Source of the DNA: Herbidospora mongoliensis
GTDB lineage: Bacteria > Actinomycetota > Actinomycetes > Streptosporangiales > Streptosporangiaceae
DNA: 64,000 bases
NCBI RefSeq assembly: GCF_001570545.1
Contig: NZ_BBXD01000020.1
Location: 124,001 to 188,000, forward strand
Reading direction: 5' to 3'
Numbering within the stretch: position 1 is the first letter of the stretch; the number at the start of each line of letters is the position of its first letter. A program made the translations under genes and the position numbers. Shown one piece after another: positions 41,814-51,477 of this stretch. The notes beneath the pieces are model-generated. The model was not told the origin of the DNA, made no database searches, and saw only the letters and a program-made list of their open reading frames with translations.

Positions 41814-43007
41814 CTAGCTTACGGCGGGCTCCCGCGACACTGACGCCGAGGTGGTGCTGAGGAGGAATTCGTCGACTACCAGGGTGGCCGCGCCCAGGGC
41901 GACGGCGTCTGGACCGAGCCTGCCGAGCACGATCGAGGCGGTCGAGAACGGCTGGGTGAGGCAGTTCTCGGCGGCCTTCTGCTTGATCGTGGTCAGCAGG
42001 TGCTGGCCGAGCAGCAGGCCGGCCCAGCCGCCGACGACGATCCGCTCGGGGTTGAACAGGTTGATCAGGTTCGCCAGGCCGGCCCCGAGGTATTCGACCG
42101 TCTCGTCGATCACCGGAGACCCGGAGGCCACCAGGTCGGCGAAGGCCGCCTGCTCGGTCGAGGTGTTGAAGTCGATTCCGGCACGTTCCAGCACGGCCTC
42201 GGCGCCGATGTAGGCCTCCAGGCACCCGCGCCCACCGCACCGGCAGCCGCGGCCGCCGATGGCGATCTTCGTGTGGCCCCACTCGCCAGCGGAGCTGTTG
42301 GCGCCCCGGTAGGTGGTGCCGTCGGCGATGATGCTGGCCCCGACGCCCGACCCGATCAGCGCGATCACGGCATGGCGCGAGCCGCGACCGGCGCCGAACC
42401 ACATCTCGGCCTGGCCCATCGTCTTGGCGCCGTTGTCGACGTGCAGCGGGAACGGGGTTCCGGCGCGCAGGAGGGTGCCGAGCGGGACCGAGTCCCAGCC
42501 GAACGTCTGCGCGTGGATCATCGCCTCGGGGCCGCGCTCGACGATGCCGGGCACGCCCACGCCGATGCCGAGCACCTTCGACGGCGGCACGCCGCTGTCG
42601 GCCACGACGGCCTCGATGCCGGTCAGGATGTGGCGGACCACGACGTCGACCTCGTGCGCGCCGGGGCGCAGCGCGAACTCACTCTTGGCCAGTTCGTTCA
42701 TGTCGAGGTCGAACAGCTCGACCCGGACGTGCGTCTCACCGACGTCGACGCCGATCGCGAAGCCGTAGGTCGGGTTGACCCGCAGGAGCACCCGGGGCCG
42801 TCCGCCGTCGCTGTCGACCAGCCCGGCCTCGACGATGATGTCGTCGGCGAGCAGGTCGCCGGTCACGTTGCTGACGGTCGCCGCGCTGAGCCCCGTCAGG
42901 GCGGTCAGCTCGTGGCGGCTCGTCGGGCCCGCGAAATAGAGAGCACGCAACAGAACCGCCCGGTTCCCCCTTCGGAGATCACGGACGGTACGTCGCTCGG
43001 GCCTCAC
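41814..43007 (-). CDS. ROK-family transcription regulator
   Basis: 397 residues from the GTG at 43007 (AGGAAG upstream); an ATG at 43040 has no ribosome site. N-terminal winged helix (SRHELTALTGLSAATVSNVTGDL), then a ROK sugar-kinase-like domain: GIGVGVPGIVERG, LHVDNGAKTMGQAE, HAVIALIGSGVGASII, NSSAGEWGHTKI and the zinc motif CRCGGRGCLEAYIG. Such proteins repress sugar genes in response to a sugar. It is divergent from the GH35-like gene, the likely target. Confidence 0.9.
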   Translation of the reverse strand: MRPERRTVRDLRRGNRAVLLRALYFAGPTSRHELTALTGLSAATVSNVTGDLLADDIIVEAGLVDSDGGRPRVLLRVNPTYGFAIGVDVGETHVRVELFDLDMNELAKSEFALRPGAHEVDVVVRHILTGIEAVVADSGVPPSKVLGIGVGVPGIVERGPEAMIHAQTFGWDSVPLGTLLRAGTPFPLHVDNGAKTMGQAEMWFGAGRGSRHAVIALIGSGVGASIIADGTTYRGANSSAGEWGHTKIAIGGRGCRCGGRGCLEAYIGAEAVLERAGIDFNTSTEQAAFADLVASGSPVIDETVEYLGAGLANLINLFNPERIVVGGWAGLLLGQHLLTTIKQKAAENCLTQPFSTASIVLGRLGPDAVALGAATLVVDEFLLSTTSASVSREPAVS

Positions 43008-43165
43008 CAATGATCTTCCTTCCCCCACGTCTGCGCCCATGTTAGATCAGAGCCAAAAATAAGTCATCCTCCGTGGTCGGAGCGTTACCAACGATCCGTG
43101 GGTGACTTTTTTCAAGATATAGACTATGTATTAGAGCAATAGGGTGTACCAGCGAAGGAGTGAGC

Positions 43166-45175
43166 GTGGCCATCGAGGTCCGCGACGGGGTGACCGTCAT
43201 CGACGGCGAGCCGCAGGTGCTCGTAACGGCCGACTATCCGTACTACCGGGACGACCCCTCCGTGTGGCGCGACCGGCTCATCGCGATCCGGGACGACCTG
43301 GGCATCCGCGTGATCACGTGCTATCTCCCGTGGCGGCACCACCAGCCGACCCCGGACGGGCCGCCCGATTTCGCGGGGGAGAGCCAGGGCAACCGGGACG
43401 TCGTGGGATTCCTGGCGCTCTGCCACGAACTCGATCTGCTCGTGGTCGCCAAACCAGGGCCGTTCATCCACGCCGAGACCAACTACGGCGGTCTGCCCGA
43501 CTGGGTGTGCCCGAGGAACAACTCGGCGATCGAGGCGGTGCTCGACTCGACCGGCGCGACCTCGAACTGGCTCGGCGAACCGCTGCCCGCGCCGCTGGGG
43601 CCGCTGTTCGACAACTGGGTCACCCAGTGGCTCAACGCCACCGGCAAGCAGGTCATCGACCCGGCGACCTGGCCGAACGGGCCGATCATCCTGATGCAGA
43701 TCGCCAACGAGGGCATCTACACCAACGGCGCGCTGCCGCTGAGCGCCTACGACTACAGCGCCTCGGCGCTGGCCTTCTACCGCGAGCGGCTGAAGGAGTG
43801 GTACGGCACCCTCGAGGAGTACGACCGCGTCCACGGCACCGCGACCGATGACTGGTCCGACATCGAGCCCCCGAGGGAGTGGACCGGGCCTGCGCGATCG
43901 GAGGAGCTGCAGACCTACGCCGACTGGGGACGCTTCCACGGCGAATACCTGACCGAGGTCTACCACCGCTGGAGCGCCGCCGTCGACGCGCAGGTCCCGG
44001 TCGTGGTCAACCTCAACCCGCCCGCCGAGCACCACCACTCCTTCGACGACTGGCTGGCCCGGGTGCGCCCGGAGACCTGGGACGGCATCAACTACGGCTT
44101 CACCAACTGGATGGGCGTCGTCTCGGCCAACCGCGACTCCCACGCCCGCTACGTGACGGCGGCCAAGCGCGCGCCGGGGCCGAACCTGGAGGAGAACTGG
44201 GGCTTCTCCAAGCTCTACGACCCCGCTTACGCCGACGGCGCGACCTCCTACCACCAGACGCTGCTGGCGCTGGCGGCGGGCGCGACCGGGTTCAACGTCT
44301 ACACCGGCGTCAACACCGCCGGCTGGACCGACGAACTCGACAACCTGCACGAGTCGCCCTACCCCGACTGCGCCCCCATCGACGAGAACGGCGAGGCCAC
44401 CCCGAAGGCCCACACGCTGAAGTCGATGTCCGACTTCCTGACGCTGCACGGCGCCGAGTTCCTGGAGTCCCGCCCCGAGCGCGCCGGCGCCTACGGCCTC
44501 TATCTGCCGTATGCCGGAATTGCTGCTTTCTCTCCCGCGGACTCCGACGCCCCGCAGCTCGGCCGATCCCTGCGGGCCTACCACGAGCGCTGCCGCGCCG
44601 ACGGGCTCGACTACGCGCTGGTCGAACTCCAGAGCGCCACCGTCGAGAGCCTCGCGGCCCACGGCGCCGTGACCGTGCCGGGCGGCCCGTTCATGCACCG
44701 CCACGTGCAGGCGCTGCTGGCCGCGCACCTCGCCGCCGGTGGCTCGGTCGTCGTCGACGGCCCGGCGCCGACCCTGGACGAACACCTCCGTCCCTGTACG
44801 GTCCTCGCCGACGCCCTGCCCTCGACGCCCGCCCCCGTCAGCTCGCGGATCCGGGTGACCAACGGCCACGCCGACGCCTACCTGCGCGTCCACCCCGACC
44901 GCGACGTCGCCTACCTGACCGTCTTGACGCAGAGCGACCACGAGGGCGCCGTCTGCGTCGAACTCGACGGCCGCCCGATCGAGCTGATCACCGCCAAGGG
45001 CGGCGCGGCGCTGCTCCGGCTCGTCGACGGCGACCTCGACGACTTCCTGGTCAAGGGCATCAACACCTACCTCGACTCGATGGTCCCCGCCGGGGTGAAG
45101 CACGGCGACCGCATCCACATCGCCGACCACCCCGCCGACCTCGACCGCGTGGGAGGCCAGTTCCGGGTGTCGTAA
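43166..45175 (+). CDS. GH35-like beta-galactosidase (cytoplasmic)
   Basis: 669 residues from the GTG at 43166; GAAGGAG ends 5 nt upstream, whereas a GTG at 43160 overlaps it. A TIM-barrel glycosidase: VLVTADYPYYRDDPSVWRDRL and RVITCYLPWRHHQP at the N-terminus, HAETNYGGLPDWV, catalytic acid/base Glu in LMQIANEGIY, and a candidate nucleophile Glu in GPNLEENWGF. This matches the GH35/GH42-like beta-galactosidase group. There is no signal peptide, so it acts on imported oligosaccharides. C-terminal beta domains from about residue 440. Regulated by the divergent ROK gene, by inference. Confidence 0.8.
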   Translation: MAIEVRDGVTVIDGEPQVLVTADYPYYRDDPSVWRDRLIAIRDDLGIRVITCYLPWRHHQPTPDGPPDFAGESQGNRDVVGFLALCHELDLLVVAKPGPFIHAETNYGGLPDWVCPRNNSAIEAVLDSTGATSNWLGEPLPAPLGPLFDNWVTQWLNATGKQVIDPATWPNGPIILMQIANEGIYTNGALPLSAYDYSASALAFYRERLKEWYGTLEEYDRVHGTATDDWSDIEPPREWTGPARSEELQTYADWGRFHGEYLTEVYHRWSAAVDAQVPVVVNLNPPAEHHHSFDDWLARVRPETWDGINYGFTNWMGVVSANRDSHARYVTAAKRAPGPNLEENWGFSKLYDPAYADGATSYHQTLLALAAGATGFNVYTGVNTAGWTDELDNLHESPYPDCAPIDENGEATPKAHTLKSMSDFLTLHGAEFLESRPERAGAYGLYLPYAGIAAFSPADSDAPQLGRSLRAYHERCRADGLDYALVELQSATVESLAAHGAVTVPGGPFMHRHVQALLAAHLAAGGSVVVDGPAPTLDEHLRPCTVLADALPSTPAPVSSRIRVTNGHADAYLRVHPDRDVAYLTVLTQSDHEGAVCVELDGRPIELITAKGGAALLRLVDGDLDDFLVKGINTYLDSMVPAGVKHGDRIHIADHPADLDRVGGQFRVS

Positions 45176-45197
45176 AACACCCTGACATGCTGTGCGG

Positions 45198-45995
45198 ATG
45201 AACGATTCCGCGCTTGAACTCCACGGGATGAGCGTCCGTGCGGTCGGCCGCGCGCTGGTCTCCGACGTGGACCTCACGGTCCGGAAGGGCGAGCACTGGG
45301 TGGTGCTCGGCCCCAACGGCGCCGGGAAGACCACGATGCTCTCGGTCGCCGCGACCGTCCGCCATCCCACCTCCGGCACCGCCCACGTGCTCGGCGAGCA
45401 GCTGGGCAAGGTCGACCTGCGCGAGCTGCGCCGCCGCATCGGCCTGGTGGCGGCCAGCCAGCGCCTCGTCGACGAGGCGCTGATGGAGGAGGAGGGCGCG
45501 ACCGCCCGGACCGTGGTTCTCACCGGCCACTCGGGCACCAGCGCCCCCCTCTGGGAGCAGTACGGCCCGGCCGAACGCGCCAAGGCCGAATCGCTCCTGG
45601 CCGACCTGGGCTGCAAGGACCTGGCCGACCGCCCGTTCGCCGTCTGCTCCCAGGGCGAGCGGGCCCGCGTCCGGGTGGCCCGCGCTCTCATGGCCGACCC
45701 GGAGATCCTGCTCCTCGACGAGCCGTTCGCCGGCCTCGACCTGCCCGCCCGCGAGGACCTGATCGAGGCGCTGGAAGACCTGGCCGCCCGCCCCGGCCTG
45801 ACGACCGTGCTGGTCACCCACCACCTGGAGGAGGTCCCCGCGACCACCACCCACGCGCTGCTCATGCGCGACGCGCGGGTGCTGATCGGCGGCCCGGTCG
45901 ACGAGACGCTGACGGGCGAGCACCTGTCGGAGTGCTTCGGCCGCCCTCTGCGGATCGACCGCCACGACGGCCGCTACTACGCCCGCAGAGGCTGA
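45198..45995 (+). CDS. Stand-alone ABC ATPase
   Basis: 265 residues: Walker A GPNGAGKTT, Q-loop region VAASQRL, Walker B ILLLDEPFAGLD and H-loop VTHHLEEVP. The signature segment reads CSQGERARVRVARAL rather than LSGGQ, as in ModF/YlmA-like ATPases. There is no permease or binding protein beside it, so its partner is unknown. No ribosome site precedes the ATG. It overlaps the convergent LuxR gene by 19 bp. Confidence 0.85.
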   Translation: MNDSALELHGMSVRAVGRALVSDVDLTVRKGEHWVVLGPNGAGKTTMLSVAATVRHPTSGTAHVLGEQLGKVDLRELRRRIGLVAASQRLVDEALMEEEGATARTVVLTGHSGTSAPLWEQYGPAERAKAESLLADLGCKDLADRPFAVCSQGERARVRVARALMADPEILLLDEPFAGLDLPAREDLIEALEDLAARPGLTTVLVTHHLEEVPATTTHALLMRDARVLIGGPVDETLTGEHLSECFGRPLRIDRHDGRYYARRG

Positions 45996-48442
45996 CCCCG
46001 GACCAGCAGCGCGACCAGAGCGGTCCGGGAGGACACCCCGAGCTTGGCGAACACGTTCGACAGGTGATATTCGACCGTCTTCACGCTGAGCATCAGCCGC
46101 CGGGCGATCTCCTTGTTGGTCAGCCCCGCCACCACCAGCCCGGCGACGGTGCTCTCCTGGGCCGTCAGCGCGTCACTCGACCGCCCGCACGCCGCCAGCT
46201 CCTGCATGGACCGTTCCAGGAACGGCGCGGCCCCCAGCGCCCGGAACCCCTCGCAGGCGGCCTTGAGATGAGCCGCCGCATCCGTGCGCCGCCCCGACCT
46301 GCGCAGAAAAGCTCCGAAGGCGAATTCCGCCCGCGCCCGCTCGAACGGATCCGGGGTAAGGAGAGCCTTCTCGAACGGCGCGGTAGCCGCCGCGACTTTC
46401 CCTCGCGCATCCGCTCCCGTAGCTGGGTTGAGTCGTCTGTGGTCCTGGTCGCCGGGCTCGGCCCCGAGAGCGGAGATCGGCAAGATCCCCAGGGGAATCG
46501 ACCCGGCATAACCGCAGGTGGCCAATCCGGCGGCGAGCGATATTTCGGGATTTCGGATTCCGCTCAGGTTCTCCGGCTTTCCTTCGACCAGATCGGCGAA
46601 AGCCGCCGCCGACGCGAGGAACGCCCGCGCCAGACCGCTCACCGGGCCCCATTCCGTGAGCAGCGCCCGTGCCACGCCGAGATCACCTCGTGCGGCGTGG
46701 ACCATCGCCTGGGCCGAGACCGTGAACGGTGCCGTCCAGGTCCCTCGTGGCCGGGAGAGCGCGTCGTCCCAGGCTCCCGCGCGCACCTCGGCCAGACACC
46801 GCAGCGCCTCGGCCACCTCCCCGGACACGCCCCGCAGGTCGGCGAGGGCCCCGGCGGCGTCGCCCGTCCACAACCGCACGGCGGCCCGGCCGGTCAGCAG
46901 GTCGAGCTCCTCCGATGAGGCCACCGCCGGATCCGGCAGTCGATTGTCCAGAACTTTGTCCAGACGTCCGACCGCGAACTCCGCCATCGTTTGGACAAAG
47001 CCGGCCCCGGCCCCCGATGCCCGGAAGGCCCACAGATGTCCTTCGGTGAGACGTCCATTGGACAAAGCGAGTCGCGCCAGCGCGGTCGCGACGGGCCCTG
47101 CGAAAGACGGGTCGCGATGCCGCCAGGCGAGTTCGAGCAGTTCCCGCGCCCGTGGCCCGTCCCCGCAGGCCTCCTCGACGATCCCGGCCGCGAACGCCCG
47201 CGCGCCCTGGTGGGCGTTGGGCTCCTGGGCCAGTTCGGCGGCCCGGCAGGTCTGCCCGGCGAGGAGCAGCGCGTGCACCGCCTCCGCCTGCGACACCCCG
47301 CGGTCACGTGGGGAGACGGCCAGCCGGGCCGCCCGCTCGAAGTGGTCGGCCGCCACCGCCCAGCTCCCGGCCGCCGCCTGCTCCCGTGCGAAGGCGGCCA
47401 CCTCCCCGGCCAGGGTGTCGTCGGCCCGGGAGACCGCGCTGACCCGGTGCCGCAGCCGGGCGGCGGGATCCGGGCAGATCCCGGCCGCGTCCAGGTGCCA
47501 CCGCGCCCGCTCGAACGGCCGCAGCCCCTCGTAGACCGCCGCCCTGGTCAGCGGGTCGGGGAAGGCCACCAGCAGGTCCCCGCCGCCGACCCGGTGCTCC
47601 AGCAGCCCGGCCGCCGCGGCCTCGTCGAGCAGCAGGATCGCGTCAGGGGTGCCGGCGAGCCGTTCGGCCTGCCAGAGCGGGCACTCCTCGCCGAGCACGC
47701 TCGCCGCCCGGACCAGCGCGCGGGTCTCCCCGGCGAGCGCAGAAAGCCGGTCCTGTACGTCCATCGCATAACCCCGGGGCGCCGGGAGGAACCCCAGGGG
47801 ATCGGCCAGCAGCTCGGGCGCCTGCCGCAGCAGCGCCTCGGCGTGCAGCGGTGAACCGCCGGTGTGCGCCCGCAACCGGGCCAGCGCCGCGGCCCCGATC
47901 GGCGTGGGGCAGACGTGCGCCGCCAGCTCACCGAGTTCGGCCACGCTCAGGCCGGTCAGCGACAGCCGGGACGCGTCCCGGAACAGCCGCCGCAGCCCGT
48001 CGGGCAGCTCGTCCCGGGTCACCGCGACGACCAGCACCTTCCCCGTGTGCAGGCGGCGCAGCGCGAACGCCAGCGCCTGCAGCGAGGGGAGGTCGGCCCA
48101 CTGCGCGTCGTCGATCACCAACGCCACGGGCTCATCCGACGAGGTGAGGACGCCCAGCAACCGGATGCCGACGTCTACTGGGTCGCCGGAGGGTTCGTCG
48201 TGGAGCCACTGCTGGGCGAAGCCGTAATGAAAGGAGCTTTCGAGCGGATCGCCGCTCGCGGCGAGCACGCTGAAACCGCTCAGCGCGCCCCGGACCAGGG
48301 CGGACTTGCCCACGCCCGGCGGCCCGTCGACGAGGACCAGCGCCGGGCGGCCCGACCGGGCTCGTGCGGCGCATGCGGAGAGGGCGGCCCGTTCGCGGTC
48401 ACGTCCGACGAAGGTGGCCCTCAGTTCAGACACGATTGTCAC
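45977..48442 (-). CDS. Large ATP-binding LuxR-family (LAL/MalT-type) regulator
   Basis: 821 residues. N-terminal STAND-like ATPase: VGRDRERAAL, Walker A GPPGVGKSALV (about 40-50), Walker B LVIDDAQWAD. A long helical repeat middle (350-740). C-terminal LuxR helix-turn-helix (LTAQESTVAGLVVAGLTNKE, IARRLMLSVKTVEYHL, SNVFAKLGVSSR). These regulators oligomerise with ATP and an inducer and often activate pathway or sugar genes. It lies 34 bp behind an ECF sigma factor gene on the same strand, probably co-transcribed. Confidence 0.92.
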   Translation of the reverse strand: MTIVSELRATFVGRDRERAALSACAARARSGRPALVLVDGPPGVGKSALVRGALSGFSVLAASGDPLESSFHYGFAQQWLHDEPSGDPVDVGIRLLGVLTSSDEPVALVIDDAQWADLPSLQALAFALRRLHTGKVLVVAVTRDELPDGLRRLFRDASRLSLTGLSVAELGELAAHVCPTPIGAAALARLRAHTGGSPLHAEALLRQAPELLADPLGFLPAPRGYAMDVQDRLSALAGETRALVRAASVLGEECPLWQAERLAGTPDAILLLDEAAAAGLLEHRVGGGDLLVAFPDPLTRAAVYEGLRPFERARWHLDAAGICPDPAARLRHRVSAVSRADDTLAGEVAAFAREQAAAGSWAVAADHFERAARLAVSPRDRGVSQAEAVHALLLAGQTCRAAELAQEPNAHQGARAFAAGIVEEACGDGPRARELLELAWRHRDPSFAGPVATALARLALSNGRLTEGHLWAFRASGAGAGFVQTMAEFAVGRLDKVLDNRLPDPAVASSEELDLLTGRAAVRLWTGDAAGALADLRGVSGEVAEALRCLAEVRAGAWDDALSRPRGTWTAPFTVSAQAMVHAARGDLGVARALLTEWGPVSGLARAFLASAAAFADLVEGKPENLSGIRNPEISLAAGLATCGYAGSIPLGILPISALGAEPGDQDHRRLNPATGADARGKVAAATAPFEKALLTPDPFERARAEFAFGAFLRRSGRRTDAAAHLKAACEGFRALGAAPFLERSMQELAACGRSSDALTAQESTVAGLVVAGLTNKEIARRLMLSVKTVEYHLSNVFAKLGVSSRTALVALLVRGQPLRA

Positions 48443-48476
48443 GGAAGGTAGGAGGGTGACCGGCCGATCCTGATAC

Positions 48477-49037
48477 CTACTCCGGGTCGCCGAGTTTCGC
48501 GCGCAGTGACTTCAGGCAGCGGGCCCGGGTCGGGCCGATGCTGCCGACCGGCATGTCGAGGGTGGCCGCGATCTCCAGGTAGCTGGGCGGCGGCGCGGCC
48601 GACAGGATCCGCAGCAGGTCACGGCAGCGCTGCCCGAGCTGCTCGAAGGCCGCCAGCAGCCGGGTCGCCCGCACGGCGTCGAGCGCCGCCTGCTCGGCGT
48701 CGAGGAAGACCTGTTCGGGGGTGCGGTCGGGGGACCGGACGTCGCTCAGGAAGCCGTCACCGGCCGGGGTCACCCGGCCCGCCGCCTTCGCCACCCGCAG
48801 CGCCTCGCGCCGGGCGGTCGTGGCCAGCCAGCCGCCGACCTTGTCGGGCTGCTCGATCCGGTCGAGCCGCTCGGCCAGGCGTAACCACGCCTCCTGGATG
48901 ACATCCCGCCGGTCGTCGTCACCCAGCCCGTATCCGGCGGTGACCGCCCACAGCAGCCCGGTGAAACGTGCCACGAGAGCGTTCCAAGCCGCCTCGTCTC
49001 CACCGGCGGCCCCTTTGACGAGGTCGGCGACGTCCAT
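48477..49037 (-). CDS. ECF-type RNA polymerase sigma factor
   Basis: 186 residues from the ATG at 49037, with a strong AGGAGGA site; a longer frame was rejected. Sigma-2 region: AWNALVARFTGLLWAVTAGY, DDRRDVIQEAWLRLAERLD, KVGGWLATTARREALRV. Sigma-4 region: CRDLLRILSAAPPPSYLEIA, ATLDMPVGSIGPTRARCLKS. No anti-sigma factor gene is adjacent; the next gene is the LuxR regulator. Sigma target unknown. Confidence 0.9.
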   Translation of the reverse strand: MDVADLVKGAAGGDEAAWNALVARFTGLLWAVTAGYGLGDDDRRDVIQEAWLRLAERLDRIEQPDKVGGWLATTARREALRVAKAAGRVTPAGDGFLSDVRSPDRTPEQVFLDAEQAALDAVRATRLLAAFEQLGQRCRDLLRILSAAPPPSYLEIAATLDMPVGSIGPTRARCLKSLRAKLGDPE

Positions 49038-49225
49038 GAGTGTCCTCCTCCGCCGACGCCATCTAACACCGATTCCAGCCGGTTCGACACCCGATATGGC
49101 CGCCGGCCGCGAGAGCCTGGAATCACCGATTTCCCTGCTGTCACAGGGGTTTCGCGCGCATGGCACGCGACATTCTGGAATGATCGCGTCGTTATACCGT
49201 CGGACGCCGAGATTGATGGTTCCGT

Positions 49226-50455
49226 ATGCCTGAATTCGATGAGTTCTCCGGCTGGGTCTCCGCGAACCCCGTCGGCGCGGCGATCATCGCCGTCTTCGCC
49301 CTCGTGGCCCTCGTCATCCTGCTCTACGTCCTGCGCGCCGTCTGGCGCGGGGCCGGCCGCATCTTCCGCGATTACATCGCTCCAAGGCCGACAGAAGACA
49401 TCCTGACCGTCGTCGCCGCGAGCATCGCCACGGGTGTGTCCGCCCAGGGCATGTGGCAGTTCGCCGGAGACGTGCTCGGCTTCGACGGCCCGCTGCGGCT
49501 GCTGCTGTTCGCGTTCATCGAGGTCGCCGTCATCACGAGCGCCGTGCGCGCCCGCCGCAACATGCGCGAGAACTACGCCGCCGGCATCGACGGCCTCGCG
49601 GTCTGGGTCCTCACCTGCCTGTCGGCCGTGCTGTCCGCGATGGACGCCGCCAGCGTCGCCGAGGCCGTCTTCCGCCTCGCCGCCCCGCTGGTCGCCGCCT
49701 GGCTCTGGGAGCGCGGCATGGCCATCGAGCGGGTCCGCCTCACCGGCCGTCACCGCATCAACTGGCGTCTCACGCCGGAGCGCGCCATGGTCCGCCTCGG
49801 GCTGGCCGAGTCGAGCGACCGCACCGCCAGCGAGGTCGACGCCCACCGCCGCCTGACCCGGGTCGCCCTGGCCGCCAAGCGCGCCCGCCACCTGCGCGAG
49901 ACCGGCGCCTCCCAGCGCCGCATGCGCACCGCCCTGGCCCGCCTCGACCGCGCCATGGACCAGGCCGTCGAGCACACCGGCCTGGCCAACGACGCCGACC
50001 GCCAGGAGGCGCTGCTCTCGCAGATCGGCGCCCTGTTCAACACCAGCGCCCTGCTCGACCTCCACCCCCCGGTGCCGTGGGAGCCCGAGCCCCCGCAGCC
50101 GAGCATCGCGATGCGCGCCCTGCTGGCCCCCGCCGACGAGGAGGACGAGCAGCGCCGCCCCGTCGCCTCCCCGGTCGACATCATGCAGCGCTCCTCCTGG
50201 ATCAAGGCCGCCCGCGCCTACTGGGACCAGGCCATCGAGGAGCGCTTCGTCCCCCGCGCGGCCGACATCGCCCGCGAGACCGGCGTCCCGATCGACATGT
50301 GCAAGGAATACCGCTCCCTCTGGAAGCTCGAGGCCAAGGCCCACGCGCTGATCGAGGCCGCCTACCTGGAGCACGGCATCGTCGACACCGGCCAGTTCCC
50401 GGTGATCCCGCCGGCCGAGAAGGTCCTGTCGGTGAACGGCAGCCACGTCGGCTGA
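49226..50455 (+). CDS. Membrane protein with DUF2637-like helices and C-terminal soluble domain
   Basis: 409 residues. A membrane helix at about 15-37, then a bundle of three or four helices at 75-165 (ASIATGVSAQGMWQFA, PLRLLLFAFIEVAVITSAV, AVWVLTCLSAVLSAMDAAS), a pattern close to DUF2637/SpdB-like proteins of actinomycete plasmids and integrative elements. The C-terminal half is cytoplasmic, Arg-rich and helical, ending with a possible DNA-binding helix-turn-helix (RAADIARETGVPIDMCKEYR). No other mobile-element genes are near. Function unknown. Confidence 0.7.
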   Translation: MPEFDEFSGWVSANPVGAAIIAVFALVALVILLYVLRAVWRGAGRIFRDYIAPRPTEDILTVVAASIATGVSAQGMWQFAGDVLGFDGPLRLLLFAFIEVAVITSAVRARRNMRENYAAGIDGLAVWVLTCLSAVLSAMDAASVAEAVFRLAAPLVAAWLWERGMAIERVRLTGRHRINWRLTPERAMVRLGLAESSDRTASEVDAHRRLTRVALAAKRARHLRETGASQRRMRTALARLDRAMDQAVEHTGLANDADRQEALLSQIGALFNTSALLDLHPPVPWEPEPPQPSIAMRALLAPADEEDEQRRPVASPVDIMQRSSWIKAARAYWDQAIEERFVPRAADIARETGVPIDMCKEYRSLWKLEAKAHALIEAAYLEHGIVDTGQFPVIPPAEKVLSVNGSHVG

Positions 50456-50467
50456 CATCTCGTGCAG

Positions 50468-50497
50468 AAGGGCCTCGCCGTCGTCGGCGGGGCCCTT
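50468..50497 (+). terminator. Terminator after the membrane protein gene
   Basis: AAGGGCCTCGCCG (50468-50480), loop TCGT, CGGCGGGGCCCTT (50485-50497) followed by TTCCTTTC. One G-T pair in a 13-bp stem. Confidence 0.85.
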
Positions 50498-50535
50498 TTC
50501 CTTTCTGTACGTGTACGCGGCGTAGATTCGCCTCC

Positions 50536-51459
50536 ATGAGCAACCTCGAGAACGACCCCCGCGAGGCCGTCTGCGGCGGTGCGGGCCCGGGGGAACCCGA
50601 GCTGCTGACCGGCCGCGAGGTCGTCCTGGGCGGGCCGCGGGGGATGAAGGTCACCCGCACCCTCCCCACCTCCGGGCGGCGGATGGTCGGGGCCTGGTGC
50701 TTCGCCGACGCCTACGGCCCTGAACCGGCCGCGATGACGGTGCCGCCGCATCCGCACACCGGGTTGCAGACGGTGAGCTGGCTCGTCGAGGGCGAGGTGC
50801 TGCACCGGGACACCCTCGGGAGCGAACAGGTGATCAAGCCGGGGCAGCTCAACCTCATGACCGCGGGGCGCGGGATCGCCCACTCGGAGCAGTCCGACTA
50901 CGGACGGCTGCACGGCGCCCAGCTCTGGGTCGCGCTGCCCGACGACGCCCGGCACACCGCTCCTGCCTTCGAACACCATCCCGATCTGCCGGTCCTGACC
51001 GAGCCCGGATGCTCGGTCACCGTTCTGCTGGGGGAGCTGGGCGGCCTGACGTCGCCCGCCACCGCGCACACGCCCATCGTCGGGGCGGAGATCGTCGTGT
51101 CCGCGCAGGCGCGGCTGCCGCTGCGGCCCGGCTGGGAGTACGCGGTGCTCGTGCTGTCCGGGGCCGCCGAGGTGGCGGGCGTGCCGCTCGAACCGGGTCC
51201 GCTGCTCTACCTGGGCGCGGGCCGGTCGGAGTTCCATTTCAGCGGGGACGCCCGCCTGCTGCTGCTCGGCGGGGAGCCGTTCGAGGAGCGCATCGTCATG
51301 TGGTGGAACTTCGTCGGGCGCTCCCACGAGGAGATCGTCGAGTTCCGGCGCACCTGGGCCGACGGCGCCTTCGGACCGGTGCCCGGCTACGACGGCAACC
51401 CTCTCCGGGCGCCCGAACTGCCCTCTTTGTCATTGAAACCGCGGGGCCGGGTGCGCTGA
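50536..51459 (+). CDS. Pirin-family cupin protein
   Basis: 307 residues from the ATG at 50536, 7 nt after a TAGATT hexamer and without a ribosome site, so probably leaderless. Pirin motifs: metal-binding HPHTGLQTVSWL, VLHRDTLGSEQ and NLMTAGRGIAHSEQSD with its His and Glu; EEIVEFRRTWADGAFG near the end. Pirins bind iron and some act as quercetinases or redox sensors. The role here is unknown. It stands 18 bp before the MOSC-reductase fusion. Confidence 0.9.
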   Translation: MSNLENDPREAVCGGAGPGEPELLTGREVVLGGPRGMKVTRTLPTSGRRMVGAWCFADAYGPEPAAMTVPPHPHTGLQTVSWLVEGEVLHRDTLGSEQVIKPGQLNLMTAGRGIAHSEQSDYGRLHGAQLWVALPDDARHTAPAFEHHPDLPVLTEPGCSVTVLLGELGGLTSPATAHTPIVGAEIVVSAQARLPLRPGWEYAVLVLSGAAEVAGVPLEPGPLLYLGAGRSEFHFSGDARLLLLGGEPFEERIVMWWNFVGRSHEEIVEFRRTWADGAFGPVPGYDGNPLRAPELPSLSLKPRGRVR

Positions 51460-51477
51460 GCTGGGTACGTCCCCCGT

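Noticed and set aside
49453-50535. Upstream extension of the pirin frame through the membrane-protein gene
   Set aside because: The extension is an out-of-frame shadow of Arg/Pro-rich sequence that crosses a terminator; the pirin start at 50536 has its own -10 hexamer.
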